This document shows, one piece after another, positions 1 to 7,854 of a DNA stretch of 64,000 nucleotides. A program made the translations under genes and the position numbers. The DNA is from Chryseobacterium sp. SSA4.19 (GTDB lineage Bacteria > Bacteroidota > Bacteroidia > Flavobacteriales > Weeksellaceae): positions 54,522 to 118,521 of the forward strand of contig NZ_JAKVIP010000015.1 in the NCBI RefSeq assembly GCF_022601875.1, in the 5' to 3' direction. The notes below the pieces were generated by a model that saw only the letters and a program-made list of their open reading frames with translations, made no database searches and had not been told where the DNA came from. Each line of letters starts with the position of its first letter. Position 1 is the stretch's first letter.

Positions 1-290
1 TATTTATGGATTTTGCCGGATTCAGAACTCTGGATTCCGTGGTTAGAGCCAAAGAAATTTTCGGTCAGCATAAAATCATTATTATTTCTCAGAAGTTTCA
101 TAATGAAAGAGCTGTATTTTTAGCCCGGCAAAACGGTATCGAAGCTTTCGGATATAATGCGAAAGATGTAAATAAATACGCAGGTTTTAAAACGAACCTC
201 AGGGAATACCTGGCAAAGGCGAAAGCTTATTACGATGTATTAACAGGCGTCGAACCGAAGTTCGGAGGACAGAAAGTCCTGATCCCTTAG
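1..290 (+). CDS. SanA/YdcF-like DUF218 membrane protein, C-terminal part
   Basis: Only the C-terminal part of this gene is in the window. The reading frame is open from the left edge and ends in TAG at 288-290. The internal ATG at 6 is not taken as the start, because the text around it (DFAGFRTLDSVVRAKEIFG) is a mid-protein motif of the SanA/DUF218 family. SanA-type proteins are inner-membrane proteins linked to envelope barrier function, for example vancomycin exclusion at high temperature in E. coli; the exact role here is not known. The visible part keeps the family pattern of a strand with IIIISQKFHNERA followed by a basic C-terminus. The gene is co-directional with trpS, 93 bp downstream. 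Confidence 0.75.
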   Translation, partial: FMDFAGFRTLDSVVRAKEIFGQHKIIIISQKFHNERAVFLARQNGIEAFGYNAKDVNKYAGFKTNLREYLAKAKAYYDVLTGVEPKFGGQKVLIP

Positions 291-346
291 TTTTGATGAC
301 CTGTTACATTTTAAGATAAGTTTTATCATCTTTAGGTGGATTCCCT

Positions 347-354
347 TAAATTTG
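347..354 (+). promoter_or_regulatory. -7 promoter element for trpS
   Basis: TAAATTTG matches the Bacteroidota -7 consensus TAnnTTTG. The upstream -33 TTTG is only approximated (TTTA at 322-325, 21 nt away). Transcription would start near 360, giving trpS a leader of about 24 nt. Confidence 0.5.
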
Positions 355-383
355 CAATTCATTAATTTATATAAATTTAAACA

Positions 384-1352
384 ATGTCAAGAATTCTTAC
401 CGGCATTCAAGCCACCGGAACCCCGCACCTTGGTAATTTGTTAGGTGCCATCATTCCTGCAATTGAACTTTCAAAGCAGGAAGGAAATGAATCATTTTTA
501 TTTATTGCAAATCTTCACTCTTTAACACAGATTAAAGATGCGAAAGAACTGAAACAGAATACCTACGAGATTGCTGCGGCTTGGCTTGCTTGTGGGCTGG
601 ATACTGAAAAAACCTACTTTTACAGGCAGAGTGATATCCCTGAAACCTGTGAACTTTCTTGGCATTTATCATGTTTTTTTCCGTACCAGAGACTTACTTT
701 AGCGCATTCTTTTAAAGATAAAGCAGACCGTTTACAGGATGTCAATGCCGGCTTATTTACCTATCCGGTTTTAATGGCAGCTGATATTTTATTATATGAT
801 GCTGAAATTGTTCCTGTCGGGAAAGACCAGCTCCAGCATCTGGAAATTGCACGTGACGTAGCTTCCCGATTTAATAACCAGATGGGTGAAGTTTTTGTTC
901 TGCCACAATCTGAGCTTCAGGAAAACACAAAATATGTTCCTGGAATTGATGGCCATAAAATGTCTAAATCCAGAGGAAATATCATCAATATCTTTTTGCC
1001 GGAGAAAGATCTGAAAAAACAGGTAATGAGCATCGAATCTGACTCAAAATCACTGGAAGAACCGAAAGATCCTGAAACGGATAAGACTTTCGCTATTTAT
1101 CAACTGATCGCAACTCCTGAACAGACGGAAGAATTGAGGGCAAAATATGTAGCGGGAAACTTTGGATACGGCCACGCTAAAAAAGAACTTTTGGACCTGA
1201 TTTTGGTAAGGTTTGAAAAGGAAAGAGAACTGTTCTCCTATTATATGAACAATTTGGATGAACTTGAGACAAAACTTCAGGAAGGCGCAGCAAAGACAAG
1301 ACTAATTGCTACCGAGACTATCACAAGAGTAAGAGCAAGCCTGGGAATTTAA
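384..1352 (+). CDS. trpS: Tryptophanyl-tRNA synthetase
   Basis: Class I aminoacyl-tRNA synthetase that charges tRNA-Trp with tryptophan using ATP in the cytoplasm. The 322-aa length is normal for bacterial TrpRS. The HIGH-type signature appears as TGTPHLGN (residues 11-18) and the second ATP-binding loop as KMSKS (residues 192-196), both at the expected places in a Rossmann fold. The ATG start is supported by the MSRILTGIQATG opening typical of the family and by a TAnnTTTG element 30 nt upstream. A strong hairpin directly follows the stop codon, so trpS appears to be a single-gene unit, or the last gene after the SanA-like gene. Confidence 0.97.
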   Translation: MSRILTGIQATGTPHLGNLLGAIIPAIELSKQEGNESFLFIANLHSLTQIKDAKELKQNTYEIAAAWLACGLDTEKTYFYRQSDIPETCELSWHLSCFFPYQRLTLAHSFKDKADRLQDVNAGLFTYPVLMAADILLYDAEIVPVGKDQLQHLEIARDVASRFNNQMGEVFVLPQSELQENTKYVPGIDGHKMSKSRGNIINIFLPEKDLKKQVMSIESDSKSLEEPKDPETDKTFAIYQLIATPEQTEELRAKYVAGNFGYGHAKKELLDLILVRFEKERELFSYYMNNLDELETKLQEGAAKTRLIATETITRVRASLGI

Positions 1353-1374
1353 ATGTCCTATTTACGATAAAAAA

Positions 1375-1405
1375 ATTTCGGCGGCACCTTTGGTGCCGCC
1401 GAAAT
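1375..1405. terminator. Bidirectional terminator between trpS and HAD gene
   Basis: A 14-bp perfect stem (AATTTCGG-type arms, GC-rich core GGCGGCACC) with a TTT loop at 1389-1391. It lies between the converging 3' ends of trpS and the HAD gene and is A/T flanked on both sides, so it can stop transcription both ways. Confidence 0.85.
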
Positions 1406-2101
1406 CTATAAATATTCCCTGATCTGTAAGAGATGTTTAATCGTTTTCAGATCTTCCTGTTGAGGATTTTCATTAAATACATCAAAGAAAATAACATCCA
1501 TTCCGAAATTTTGAGCTCCTACAACATCTGCAACCCAATCATCACCAATCAGGATACTATTCTCTTTTGTAGCATCAGCAAGACTTAAAGAATACTCAAA
1601 AATCTCAGGTTTCGGCTTTCGTACACCTACTGTATCGGCACTGGTAATGGTCTGAAAATAACGGGCAATACCGGATAGAATACACTTTCTTTCTGTTACT
1701 TCTTTGAAGCCATTGGAAATTATATGCAAAGTATATTTTTTAGATGTAAGATAATCCAAGATATATCCAGCTCCTTCTACCAGTTCATTATGATTGAGGA
1801 TTTTATCCAGGAAATGCTCTTCAAAATACATGGCAAGCGCTTCGTCGTTAATCCCAAAGTGGTTAAAGGTATCATAAAAACGATGTTTTCTTAAATATTC
1901 TTTATCAATAATTCCGTCCCGGATATTCTCCCAAAGCTTTTCATTGATTTCATGATACACGAAATGAAATTCTTCAAAATCGATATTGTATTTTAAGCTA
2001 ATCTCTTCCTTTTCAAAAAGGCTTTTAATCGTAAGATAGGCATTTCTGCGATGGTCCCAGAGTGTATTGTCGAGGTCAAAAAAAATGTGCTGAATTTTCA
2101 T
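1406..2101 (-). CDS. YjjG-family HAD phosphatase / noncanonical nucleotidase
   Basis: Haloacid dehalogenase-superfamily phosphatase. Motif I is FFDLDNT (nucleophile D9, acid D11), motif II is the Ser in IISNG, motif III the Lys in RKPKPEIF and motif IV the GDDWVADVVGA loop. The helical cap between motifs I and II fits subfamily IA, and the overall pattern matches YjjG-type pyrimidine 5'-nucleotidases, which clear noncanonical nucleotides. Substrate assignment is by family only. I chose the ATG at 2101 (MKIQHIFFDLDNT); a TTG nine bases upstream would add only three residues. It lies 20 nt downstream of a 44-aa small gene and the sigma factor gene, all on the minus strand, and probably shares their transcript. 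Confidence 0.85.
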   Translation of the reverse strand: MKIQHIFFDLDNTLWDHRRNAYLTIKSLFEKEEISLKYNIDFEEFHFVYHEINEKLWENIRDGIIDKEYLRKHRFYDTFNHFGINDEALAMYFEEHFLDKILNHNELVEGAGYILDYLTSKKYTLHIISNGFKEVTERKCILSGIARYFQTITSADTVGVRKPKPEIFEYSLSLADATKENSILIGDDWVADVVGAQNFGMDVIFFDVFNENPQQEDLKTIKHLLQIREYL

Positions 2102-2121
2102 ACAGCACAAAATTAATCAAT

Positions 2122-2256
2122 TTAATTTTTAGAAATCGGATAATTCTTGCTCTTGGTCTTTACAACCTCGAGGTTCTTTGAAAAGTTGAGCAAAAACTCA
2201 ACCGTTTGTTTCTTTGGTTTCAAAGTGGTGACTTTTAAGGAATCATTTTTTCTCAT
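2122..2256 (-). CDS. Small conserved-looking protein, 44 aa
   Basis: A 45-codon reading frame from ATG at 2256 to TAA at 2122-2124, filling most of the gap between the sigma factor gene (ends 2308) and the HAD gene (starts 2101). The product is lysine-rich and soluble: it opens MRKNDSLKVTTLKPKKQTVE, continues with a hydrophobic patch (FLLNFSKNLEVVKTKSK) and ends NYPISKN. It has no signal peptide or cysteine. The KPKKxTVEFLLNFSKxLEVVKTK pattern gives me the impression of a small orphan protein encoded beside ECF sigma genes in flavobacteria, but this is from memory and needs a search. Spacing is 51 nt after the sigma gene and 20 nt before the HAD gene, consistent with an operon. Confidence 0.65.
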   Translation of the reverse strand: MRKNDSLKVTTLKPKKQTVEFLLNFSKNLEVVKTKSKNYPISKN

Positions 2257-2307
2257 AGGCGAGTATATGTTTTTCCTTAAAAACGGGAATTTTCCGAAAT
2301 TATTATC

Positions 2308-2898
2308 TTATCGTGTCAAGACAATGTGATTTTCATCCATGATTTTTCTCAGGTTTATCAAAGCATACCGTACTCTTCCCAACGTAGTATTAATACTCAT
2401 GTTGGTATGATCTGCTATTTCTTTAAAACTAAGTCCGTCAAAAAACCTCAACTGAATCACTTCCTGCTGGTTTTTAGGAAGATACTGCAGCATTTTTAAA
2501 AGATCGTCCTGGATCTGATTGGTTACCAGCTGATCTTCAATATTCTCAGAAGGCTCTTTCAGCAAATCAAAAATAGAATATTCATCGGTTTCAAAAGTCG
2601 TTTCAGAAACTTTAATATTTTTTGATTTGGACCTGAAATGGTCAATAATAAGGTTATAAGCAATTCTTTTTGCCCAAAGGATAAATTTTCCTTCTTCGTT
2701 ATAGCGTCCTTCTTTCAGCATAACAATGATCTTCATGAAGGTATCCTGAAAAACATCATTAGCTAAATCTTCATCATTAATTTTATAAAAAATGAATGTA
2801 AAAAGTTCTCTCTGGTGGCGGTGAATAAGGGCTGACAACGCCTCTTCGTCTCCTTTCTGATAAAGGGAAATGAGTAAACTATCCGATTTTGATTTCAT
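2308..2898 (-). CDS. ECF-type RNA polymerase sigma factor
   Basis: Sigma-70 family factor of the ECF type, 196 aa, which directs RNA polymerase to a specific promoter set. Region 2 spans about residues 25-95, with the core-binding DVFQDTFMKI and the promoter-melting segment AYNLIIDHFRSK. Region 4, about residues 133-185, holds the helix-turn-helix FKEIADHTNMSINTTLGRV. There is no region 1.1 or 3. No anti-sigma gene is adjacent. The following genes on the same strand are the 44-aa protein and the HAD phosphatase. Its target regulon cannot be read from the window. Confidence 0.92.
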   Translation of the reverse strand: MKSKSDSLLISLYQKGDEEALSALIHRHQRELFTFIFYKINDEDLANDVFQDTFMKIIVMLKEGRYNEEGKFILWAKRIAYNLIIDHFRSKSKNIKVSETTFETDEYSIFDLLKEPSENIEDQLVTNQIQDDLLKMLQYLPKNQQEVIQLRFFDGLSFKEIADHTNMSINTTLGRVRYALINLRKIMDENHIVLTR

Positions 2899-3093
2899 AA
2901 CTTCTTCTCAATAAATATTTTTGCTGACAATCTGCTTCAGATATATTATCTGACATCAGCGGTAAATACAAAACAATTCTTCAGAGTAAAGTATAATCAA
3001 TAGGCGGATACAATTTTCTATGGTGTAAATATAATAATTTTTTAATAACTGTTAAGCAATTATTAAATTTTTACAAGAAAAAATTAATAAAAA

Positions 3094-3585
3094 TCAATTA
3101 AACATGTCATGAATGAATGCAGTAGGGAGATTTAGTGTAAAATTAATATTCAGACCTCTAAGTTCTTTACCGTTTATTCCGCTGTTTCCTACCGGAAAAG
3201 CATATCCGCCGGTAAGATCCAGCAGACCGAAAAGGGTAAACCCTACTTTCGGAGCAATATATTTATTGGTAGCTTCCGCTCCCATCAGAAAATAATAAGA
3301 ATGATAGAAGTCTACATTCTTCTGAAAATTCAACAGAATATCGGTTGAAACTTTCGGCATGATCGCAAATTCTGAATTCACTGAACCCATCATGGCTGAA
3401 CCTCCCAAACGGTAAATCACGTTATCATTGCTCAGGAAAAGCAACTTCCCCCCCACTTCACCAAAACTCTGATTCTGATAGGTATAGCCTGCACTTATCA
3501 TTTTGTGCATGGTGAGCTGCGCTTTGGTAAAATTTCCAAGGAAAAGCAGGATAAGAATGGTTATGGTGAATGTCGCGTTCTTCAT
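3094..3585 (-). CDS. Putative small outer-membrane beta-barrel protein
   Basis: A 163-aa protein with a clear signal peptide (MKNATFTITILILLFLGNFTKA, cut after AxA/Q) and alternating polar/hydrophobic strands rich in Gly and aromatics, such as SAGYTYQNQSFGEVGGKLLF and KVGFTLFGLLDLTGGYAFPV. The profile resembles small 8-stranded outer-membrane barrels common in Chryseobacterium. I do not recognise a named family, and the function is unknown. The gene lies 82 nt downstream of metK on the same strand, but a terminator between them suggests its own promoter. Confidence 0.6.
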   Translation of the reverse strand: MKNATFTITILILLFLGNFTKAQLTMHKMISAGYTYQNQSFGEVGGKLLFLSNDNVIYRLGGSAMMGSVNSEFAIMPKVSTDILLNFQKNVDFYHSYYFLMGAEATNKYIAPKVGFTLFGLLDLTGGYAFPVGNSGINGKELRGLNINFTLNLPTAFIHDMFN

Positions 3586-3610
3586 CTTCTATTTATTTAT
3601 ATGTAAAATT

Positions 3611-3643
3611 AAAAAAAACTGCCTTACCAGAAAGATAAAGCAG
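3611..3643 (-). terminator. Rho-independent terminator of metK
   Basis: Read on the minus strand: a 10-bp stem CTGCTTTATC/GGTAAGGCAG (two G-U pairs) with a TTTCT loop, followed directly by eight T. It lies 25 nt after the metK stop codon. Confidence 0.8.
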
Positions 3644-3667
3644 CTAATATTATAATGGCAGACAAAA

Positions 3668-4948
3668 TTAAATCCCGAAAGCGGTTTTAATTTCGTCTAC
3701 TTTGTCCAGCTTTTCCCATGTGAAGAACTCAAGGTTTTTTAAGGTAAGCTCCTTTTTCTGACCTTTGTTAAAAGTTTTGTCAGCTATATAGCTTTCTCTG
3801 CCCATATGTCCGTAAGAAGCCGTTTCCTGATAGATCGGATTTCTCAGTTTCAGATTCTGCTCAATGGCATAAGGTCTCAAATCGAAAATAGAAGTTACTT
3901 TTCTGGCGATTTCCCCGTCATTAAGCTCAACTTTTGAAGTTCCATACGTGTTGATGTACAAGCCACATGGCTCGGCCACCCCGATTGCATAAGAAACCTG
4001 TACCAAAACTTCATCAGCCACTCCTGCAGCTACCAGGTTTTTAGCGATATGCCTTGTTGCATACGCCGCACTGCGGTCTACTTTTGACGGATCTTTTCCT
4101 GAAAATGCACCCCCTCCGTGAGCTCCTTTTCCTCCATAGGTATCTACGATAATTTTTCTTCCCGTAAGACCTGTATCTCCGTGAGGTCCACCGATAACAA
4201 ATTTACCGGTTGGGTTGATATGATAGGTAATCTGATCATTAAACAATGCTTTAATCTCTTCAGGCTGCTTGGCAACAACTCTTGGGATTACGATATTCTT
4301 AATATCTTCACGGATTTTATTGAGCATTTCTTCCTCTGCACCAAAATCATCGTGCTGTGTAGAAACGACAATAGAATCGATTCTTACCGGCTTATGGTCG
4401 TCAGAATATTCAATAGTCACCTGGCTTTTTGCATCCGGACGAAGATATTTAATATCCGTATTTTCTCTTCTGATCGCAGAAAGCTCCTTAAGAATAGTAT
4501 GGGCAAGGTCTAAAGCCAGCGGCATATAATTAGCCGTTTCATTAGTGGCATATCCAAACATCATTCCCTGGTCTCCTGCGCCCTGAGCATTTGCTTTCGC
4601 TTCAAAAGATTCGTCGGTTACTGCTCTGTCAACTCCCTGGTTGATATCCGGAGACTGCTCATGAATTGCAGAAATTACCCCACACGAATCACCATTGAAC
4701 ATATACTCTCCTTTGGTGTATCCAATCCCGTTGATCACTTCCCTTGCAATAGTCTGCACATCAAGATAAGCATCAGACTTCACTTCACCGGCCAATACCA
4801 CCTGCCCGGTAGTAACCAAGGTTTCACAGGCTACTTTAGAAGACTGGTCATATGCTAAAAAATGATCGATTAATGCATCGGAAATCTGATCGGCAATTTT
4901 ATCCGGATGTCCTTCTGAAACGGATTCAGATGTAAATAAATAAGACAT
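3668..4948 (-). CDS. metK: S-adenosylmethionine synthetase
   Basis: Forms S-adenosylmethionine from methionine and ATP; cytoplasmic, tetrameric in the family. The N-terminal signature [15 protein letters not shown] (about residues 11-25) binds ATP/Mg. Further conserved blocks are [12 protein letters not shown], the [14 protein letters not shown] loop and the C-terminal DLRPYAI region. At 426 aa it is somewhat longer than the 384-aa E. coli enzyme, as seen in other Bacteroidota. The start [17 protein letters not shown] is canonical. The leader carries a SAM-II-like riboswitch and a 27-codon ORF that stops one base before this ATG, so translation is probably coupled. Downstream is a rho-independent terminator. 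Confidence 0.98.
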   Translation of the reverse strand: MSYLFTSESVSEGHPDKIADQISDALIDHFLAYDQSSKVACETLVTTGQVVLAGEVKSDAYLDVQTIAREVINGIGYTKGEYMFNGDSCGVISAIHEQSPDINQGVDRAVTDESFEAKANAQGAGDQGMMFGYATNETANYMPLALDLAHTILKELSAIRRENTDIKYLRPDAKSQVTIEYSDDHKPVRIDSIVVSTQHDDFGAEEEMLNKIREDIKNIVIPRVVAKQPEEIKALFNDQITYHINPTGKFVIGGPHGDTGLTGRKIIVDTYGGKGAHGGGAFSGKDPSKVDRSAAYATRHIAKNLVAAGVADEVLVQVSYAIGVAEPCGLYINTYGTSKVELNDGEIARKVTSIFDLRPYAIEQNLKLRNPIYQETASYGHMGRESYIADKTFNKGQKKELTLKNLEFFTWEKLDKVDEIKTAFGI

Positions 4949-4949
4949 A

Positions 4950-5033
4950 TTATTCTATTTGTTTTAAATTAGAATTTACGAAGAAAGCGGAAATACTGCC
5001 GAAAGGTCTAAAAAAGAAATACTGTTTTAGCAT
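4950..5033 (-). CDS. 27-codon leader ORF upstream of metK
   Basis: A short frame in the metK leader: ATG at 5033-5031, stop TAA at 4952-4950, then a single T and the metK ATG at 4948. The peptide starts [18 protein letters not shown] and ends VNSNLKQIE; it is hydrophobic/aromatic with no methionine run. Its frame differs from metK, so it is not an N-terminal extension. The AUG follows an A-rich stretch (TATAAAAAAATG), a typical Bacteroidota initiation context. The G of this AUG is also the first base of the GCTAAAA strand of the SAM-II pseudoknot. SAM binding would therefore hide this start codon, and the TAA-T-ATG junction suggests re-initiation at metK. It may be purely regulatory. Whether it is translated is inferred. 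Confidence 0.55.
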   Translation of the reverse strand: MLKQYFFFRPFGSISAFFVNSNLKQIE

Positions 5034-5069
5034 TTTTTTATAGAGGTTGCAATCAGGTCAAATTTCCTC
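5022..5069 (-). ncRNA. SAM-II-like riboswitch in the metK leader
   Basis: Read on the minus strand, a short stem GAGG (5069-5066) / CCTC (5046-5043) encloses AAATTTGACC and TGATTGCAA. A-rich TATAAAAAAAT follows, then GCTAAAACAG (5031-5022). This order of conserved blocks (stem, ATTTGACC, TTGCAA, closing stem, TAAA, GCTAAA) is the H-type pseudoknot pattern of the SAM-II aptamer. Pseudoknot pairs are available between CTG/TTGC in the loop and GC/CAG in the 3' strand. It sits about 10 nt downstream of the predicted start point, in front of the gene that makes SAM. SAM-II is best known from alphaproteobacteria. No terminator lies between aptamer and metK, so control is probably translational. Confidence 0.82.
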
Positions 5070-5084
5070 GTTCGTAAACGTCGA

Positions 5085-5116
5085 CAAATTTAAGTACTAT
5101 TTTTTTAATACTCAAA
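5085..5116 (-). promoter_or_regulatory. metK promoter
   Basis: On the minus strand: TTTG (5116-5113), 20-nt spacer, TAAATTTG (5092-5085). Both elements match the Bacteroidota TTTG / TAnnTTTG consensus exactly. Transcription would start near 5079, leaving a leader of about 130 nt that contains the SAM-II aptamer and the leader ORF. Confidence 0.8.
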
Positions 5117-5179
5117 GTTTTTGTCTACTAATTATAATTTCCTGAAATTCGCTGCATATCAGCTTTTAACGTAAAAGAA

Positions 5180-6130
5180 TTATTGTGGCTTTATGCTTAC
5201 AAATTCTTTCGGGTTTTCATGATAATTTAATTTTTTCTCTAATGAAGCTCTGATAGAATGAGACAATTCATCAATAATTTTCTGCTTGAATGTCGGCTTA
5301 TAATAAATGATGCTGATTTCCCGGTATGGAAAAGGTTTTTTAAACCTGAAAACATTTTTCTTCTGTATTTCAGAAAGCTGGCTTAAAGCAAGCTCTGGCA
5401 AGATACTTATTCCGCCCACTTTATCAACCATATGTACCAAAGTCTGGATATTGGACGCCAGAAAATCCAGGTTCTTAGGCTTCAGTGTGTTTTCTTTCAG
5501 GTGGCATATGTTTTCAAACTGATTTCTCAGGCAATTTCCTTCTTCAAGCAACCACACTTTTTCAACGTTCAGGTCTTCCGGAACAACGTACGAGTTCTTC
5601 TTATTCGCTTCTGTATCAGAGCTGTAAATCATAAGTTCTTCATTGAACAGGAAATCCTGATAAAACTCATCTGCAGAATCATAAGGTGTAGAAATGATTC
5701 CGGCATCTAATTCACCGGCTTTTAAAGCTTTGATAATATTATCGGTAGTCATTTCTTTCACATTCATCTGGATTTTCGGATTATCTTCCAGGAACTTAAA
5801 AATTTCAGTCGGTAAAATAAAAGATGAAACCGTAGGGATAATTCCTACATTGATGGTTCCTCCCAAAATATTATTTAACAGATTGGCTTTATTTCTCAAT
5901 TCATTCACGGCCTCTATTATGACTTTAGCCTGATCAATAATCTGGAGCCCGACATCGGTAGTGCGTATCGGATGTGTTGTTCTGTCAAAAACTTTTACAT
6001 CCAGTTCATCTTCGAATTTCTGTATCATTGCACTTAATGTAGGCTGGGTAATGAAGCAGGCCTGTGCAGCTTTACCAAAATGTTTGTACTTATCTACAGC
6101 GATAAGATATTCCAATTGCTGAATGTTCAT
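5180..6130 (-). CDS. oxyR: Hydrogen-peroxide-sensing LysR-type regulator OxyR
   Basis: LysR-family transcription factor, 316 aa. The N-terminal winged helix-turn-helix (residues 1-60, AAQACFITQPTLSAMIQKFE) is followed by a LysR substrate-like domain. The redox pair of OxyR is preserved: C200 in EEGNC and C209 in ENIC, nine residues apart as in E. coli C199/C208 with the LRxQ segment between. Oxidation of this pair by H2O2 would switch the factor to its activating form. The gene is divergent from katA, with 131 bp between the start codons, the usual arrangement for a LysR regulator and its target. Identification as OxyR is strong because of cysteines plus context. Confidence 0.93.
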   Translation of the reverse strand: MNIQQLEYLIAVDKYKHFGKAAQACFITQPTLSAMIQKFEDELDVKVFDRTTHPIRTTDVGLQIIDQAKVIIEAVNELRNKANLLNNILGGTINVGIIPTVSSFILPTEIFKFLEDNPKIQMNVKEMTTDNIIKALKAGELDAGIISTPYDSADEFYQDFLFNEELMIYSSDTEANKKNSYVVPEDLNVEKVWLLEEGNCLRNQFENICHLKENTLKPKNLDFLASNIQTLVHMVDKVGGISILPELALSQLSEIQKKNVFRFKKPFPYREISIIYYKPTFKQKIIDELSHSIRASLEKKLNYHENPKEFVSIKPQ

Positions 6131-6150
6131 CTGATTAATATTATCTATTA

Positions 6151-6158
6151 CAAAGATA
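6151..6158 (-). promoter_or_regulatory. -7 promoter element for oxyR
   Basis: The minus-strand sequence TATCTTTG matches TAnnTTTG. A degenerate -33 (ATTG, 6180-6177) lies 18 nt upstream. This would give oxyR a leader of about 15 nt. The site lies beside the katA promoter, so the two start points are within about 60 bp. Confidence 0.5.
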
Positions 6159-6165
6159 TGATGTT

Positions 6166-6200
6166 TTTGCTTTCAGCAATTAAAATTTCAGGTAAATTTG
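6166..6200 (+). promoter_or_regulatory. katA promoter
   Basis: TTTG at 6166-6169, a 23-nt spacer and TAAATTTG at 6193-6200 fit the Bacteroidota promoter pattern. Transcription would begin near 6206, about 55 nt before katA. The promoter starts next to the oxyR -7 element, so OxyR bound here could regulate both genes; I could not delimit its binding site. Confidence 0.65.
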
Positions 6201-6261
6201 ATAATTAGTACCTTTACATGATTGAATATAATTAATACATCATTGACACAAATATAACCCT

Positions 6262-7749
6262 ATGGATTCCAATAAATTAACATTAAGCAACGGAGCTCCC
6301 TACTTTGAACACCAGGACTCACAAACGGTTGGTCCCAGAGGACCGGTTTTGCTGCAGGATTTTATCTTACAGGAAAATCTCGCTCACTTCGTAAGGGAAA
6401 GAATACCGGAAAGAGTGGTACATGCCCATGGAAGCGGAGCGTACGGAACTTTTACTATAACTCACGATATCAGTCAGTACACAAAAGCTAAATTATTTTC
6501 AAAAATAGGGAATTCATGCAGGATGTTTGCCCGATTTTCTACTGTAGGCGGAGAAAGGGGAAGTGCAGATACGGCAAGAGATCCAAGGGGTTTTGCTTTA
6601 AAATTCTATACGGAAGACGGAAACTGGGATCTGGTAGGTAATAACACGCCTGTTTTTTTTATTAAAGATGCTAAAAAATTCCCGGATTTCATCCACACCC
6701 AGAAAAGAGTTCCGAAAACAAATCTTAAAAGCGCTACCATGATGTGGGATTTTTGGAGCTTTAATCCGGAATCACTTCATCAGGTGCTTATATTAATGTC
6801 AGACAGAGGGACGCCTTACGGCTACAGGCATATGCATGGTTTTGGCTCCCATACTTTCTCCATGATTAACGATAAAAATGAAAGGGTCTGGGTAAAATTC
6901 CATTTTAAAACAAAACAGGGAATCAGGAACTTTACCGATGAGGAAGCGACTAAAATGGCCGGTGAAAACCCTGATTTCGCACAGGAAGATCTCTGCAGTT
7001 CTATTGAAGAAGGCAATTTTCCGAAATGGACGATGTACATCCAGGTAATGACAGAAGATCAGGCCAGAGATTTCAGATGGAATCCTTTCGATATTACAAA
7101 AGTATGGTTCCAGGGAGATTTCCCGTTGATAGAGGTCGGGGAAATGGAACTTAATGAAATACCTGCCAATTATTTTGCGCATGTAGAGCAATCTATTTTT
7201 TCACCCAGCAACCTGATCAACGGAATTAGTTTTTCTCCGGATAAAATGCTTCAGGGAAGATTATTTTCGTATCCTGACGCTCACCGGTACAGGGTCGGCG
7301 TTAATGCTCACCTTCTTGAAGTCAACCGATGCCCTTTTGCAGTCAATAACTATCAGCGGGACGGCTTTATGGCAGACTCAAGCTACTATCAGGACAAGCC
7401 CAACTATCATCCGAACAGTTTTGACGATATCAAACCTGATCCTTCCTATAAAAGCTTTGAATATGAACTGGACAGTGCACATGTTGCCAGCTATAACAGG
7501 AATGAGAATGATGATGACCATTATACACAGCCCGGCCTGCTCTATTCAAAAGCCATGGGCCCTGAAGAAAGACAGCAGCTTGTAAAAAATATAGTAGGCA
7601 GCATGAATAAAATTACAGGACCGAAAAAAGATGAAATTATTAACCGGCAACTGTGCCATTTCTTCAGAGCTAACATTGAACTTGGTATGAAAGTGGCAAC
7701 CCAGCTGAATGTAGTTATTGATGCCAATATGATGAATCATCCTAAATAA
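6262..7749 (+). CDS. katA: Haem catalase
   Basis: Monofunctional haem catalase that converts two H2O2 to water and oxygen. The 495-aa length fits the small-subunit clade. The distal His is H54 in ERVVHAHG, followed by FARFSTVGGERGSADTARD and the Asn in LVGNNTPVFF. The proximal Tyr haem ligand is in RLFSYPDAHRYRVG. There is no signal peptide, so it is cytoplasmic. It is divergent from oxyR and has its own promoter and a following terminator, which suggests a single-gene peroxide-induced unit. Confidence 0.97.
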   Translation: MDSNKLTLSNGAPYFEHQDSQTVGPRGPVLLQDFILQENLAHFVRERIPERVVHAHGSGAYGTFTITHDISQYTKAKLFSKIGNSCRMFARFSTVGGERGSADTARDPRGFALKFYTEDGNWDLVGNNTPVFFIKDAKKFPDFIHTQKRVPKTNLKSATMMWDFWSFNPESLHQVLILMSDRGTPYGYRHMHGFGSHTFSMINDKNERVWVKFHFKTKQGIRNFTDEEATKMAGENPDFAQEDLCSSIEEGNFPKWTMYIQVMTEDQARDFRWNPFDITKVWFQGDFPLIEVGEMELNEIPANYFAHVEQSIFSPSNLINGISFSPDKMLQGRLFSYPDAHRYRVGVNAHLLEVNRCPFAVNNYQRDGFMADSSYYQDKPNYHPNSFDDIKPDPSYKSFEYELDSAHVASYNRNENDDDHYTQPGLLYSKAMGPEERQQLVKNIVGSMNKITGPKKDEIINRQLCHFFRANIELGMKVATQLNVVIDANMMNHPK

Positions 7750-7773
7750 TCATATCAATTCATAATTTCAGTT

Positions 7774-7807
7774 AAAAGGAAAAAAGATCACTATTTTTTC
7801 CTTTTTT
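7774..7807 (+). terminator. Terminator after katA
   Basis: A 12-bp perfect stem AAAAGGAAAAAA / TTTTTTCCTTTT with an 8-nt loop, ending in a T-tract, 25 nt after the katA stop. It is A/T-rich but long and exact. Confidence 0.7.
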
Positions 7808-7854
7808 ATTGCAAAAAATTTATAATTTGCATGGAATAATATTTTAAAGTGGAA

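Noticed and set aside
2147..2329. Plus-strand frame of 60 codons
   Set aside because: It is antisense to the 44-aa gene and the sigma factor end; its Phe-rich composition is typical of an antisense shadow of A/T-rich coding DNA.
5085..5116. Reading the metK leader ORF as an N-terminal extension of MetK
   Set aside because: It is in a different frame and has its own stop; MetK begins with the canonical [17 protein letters not shown].
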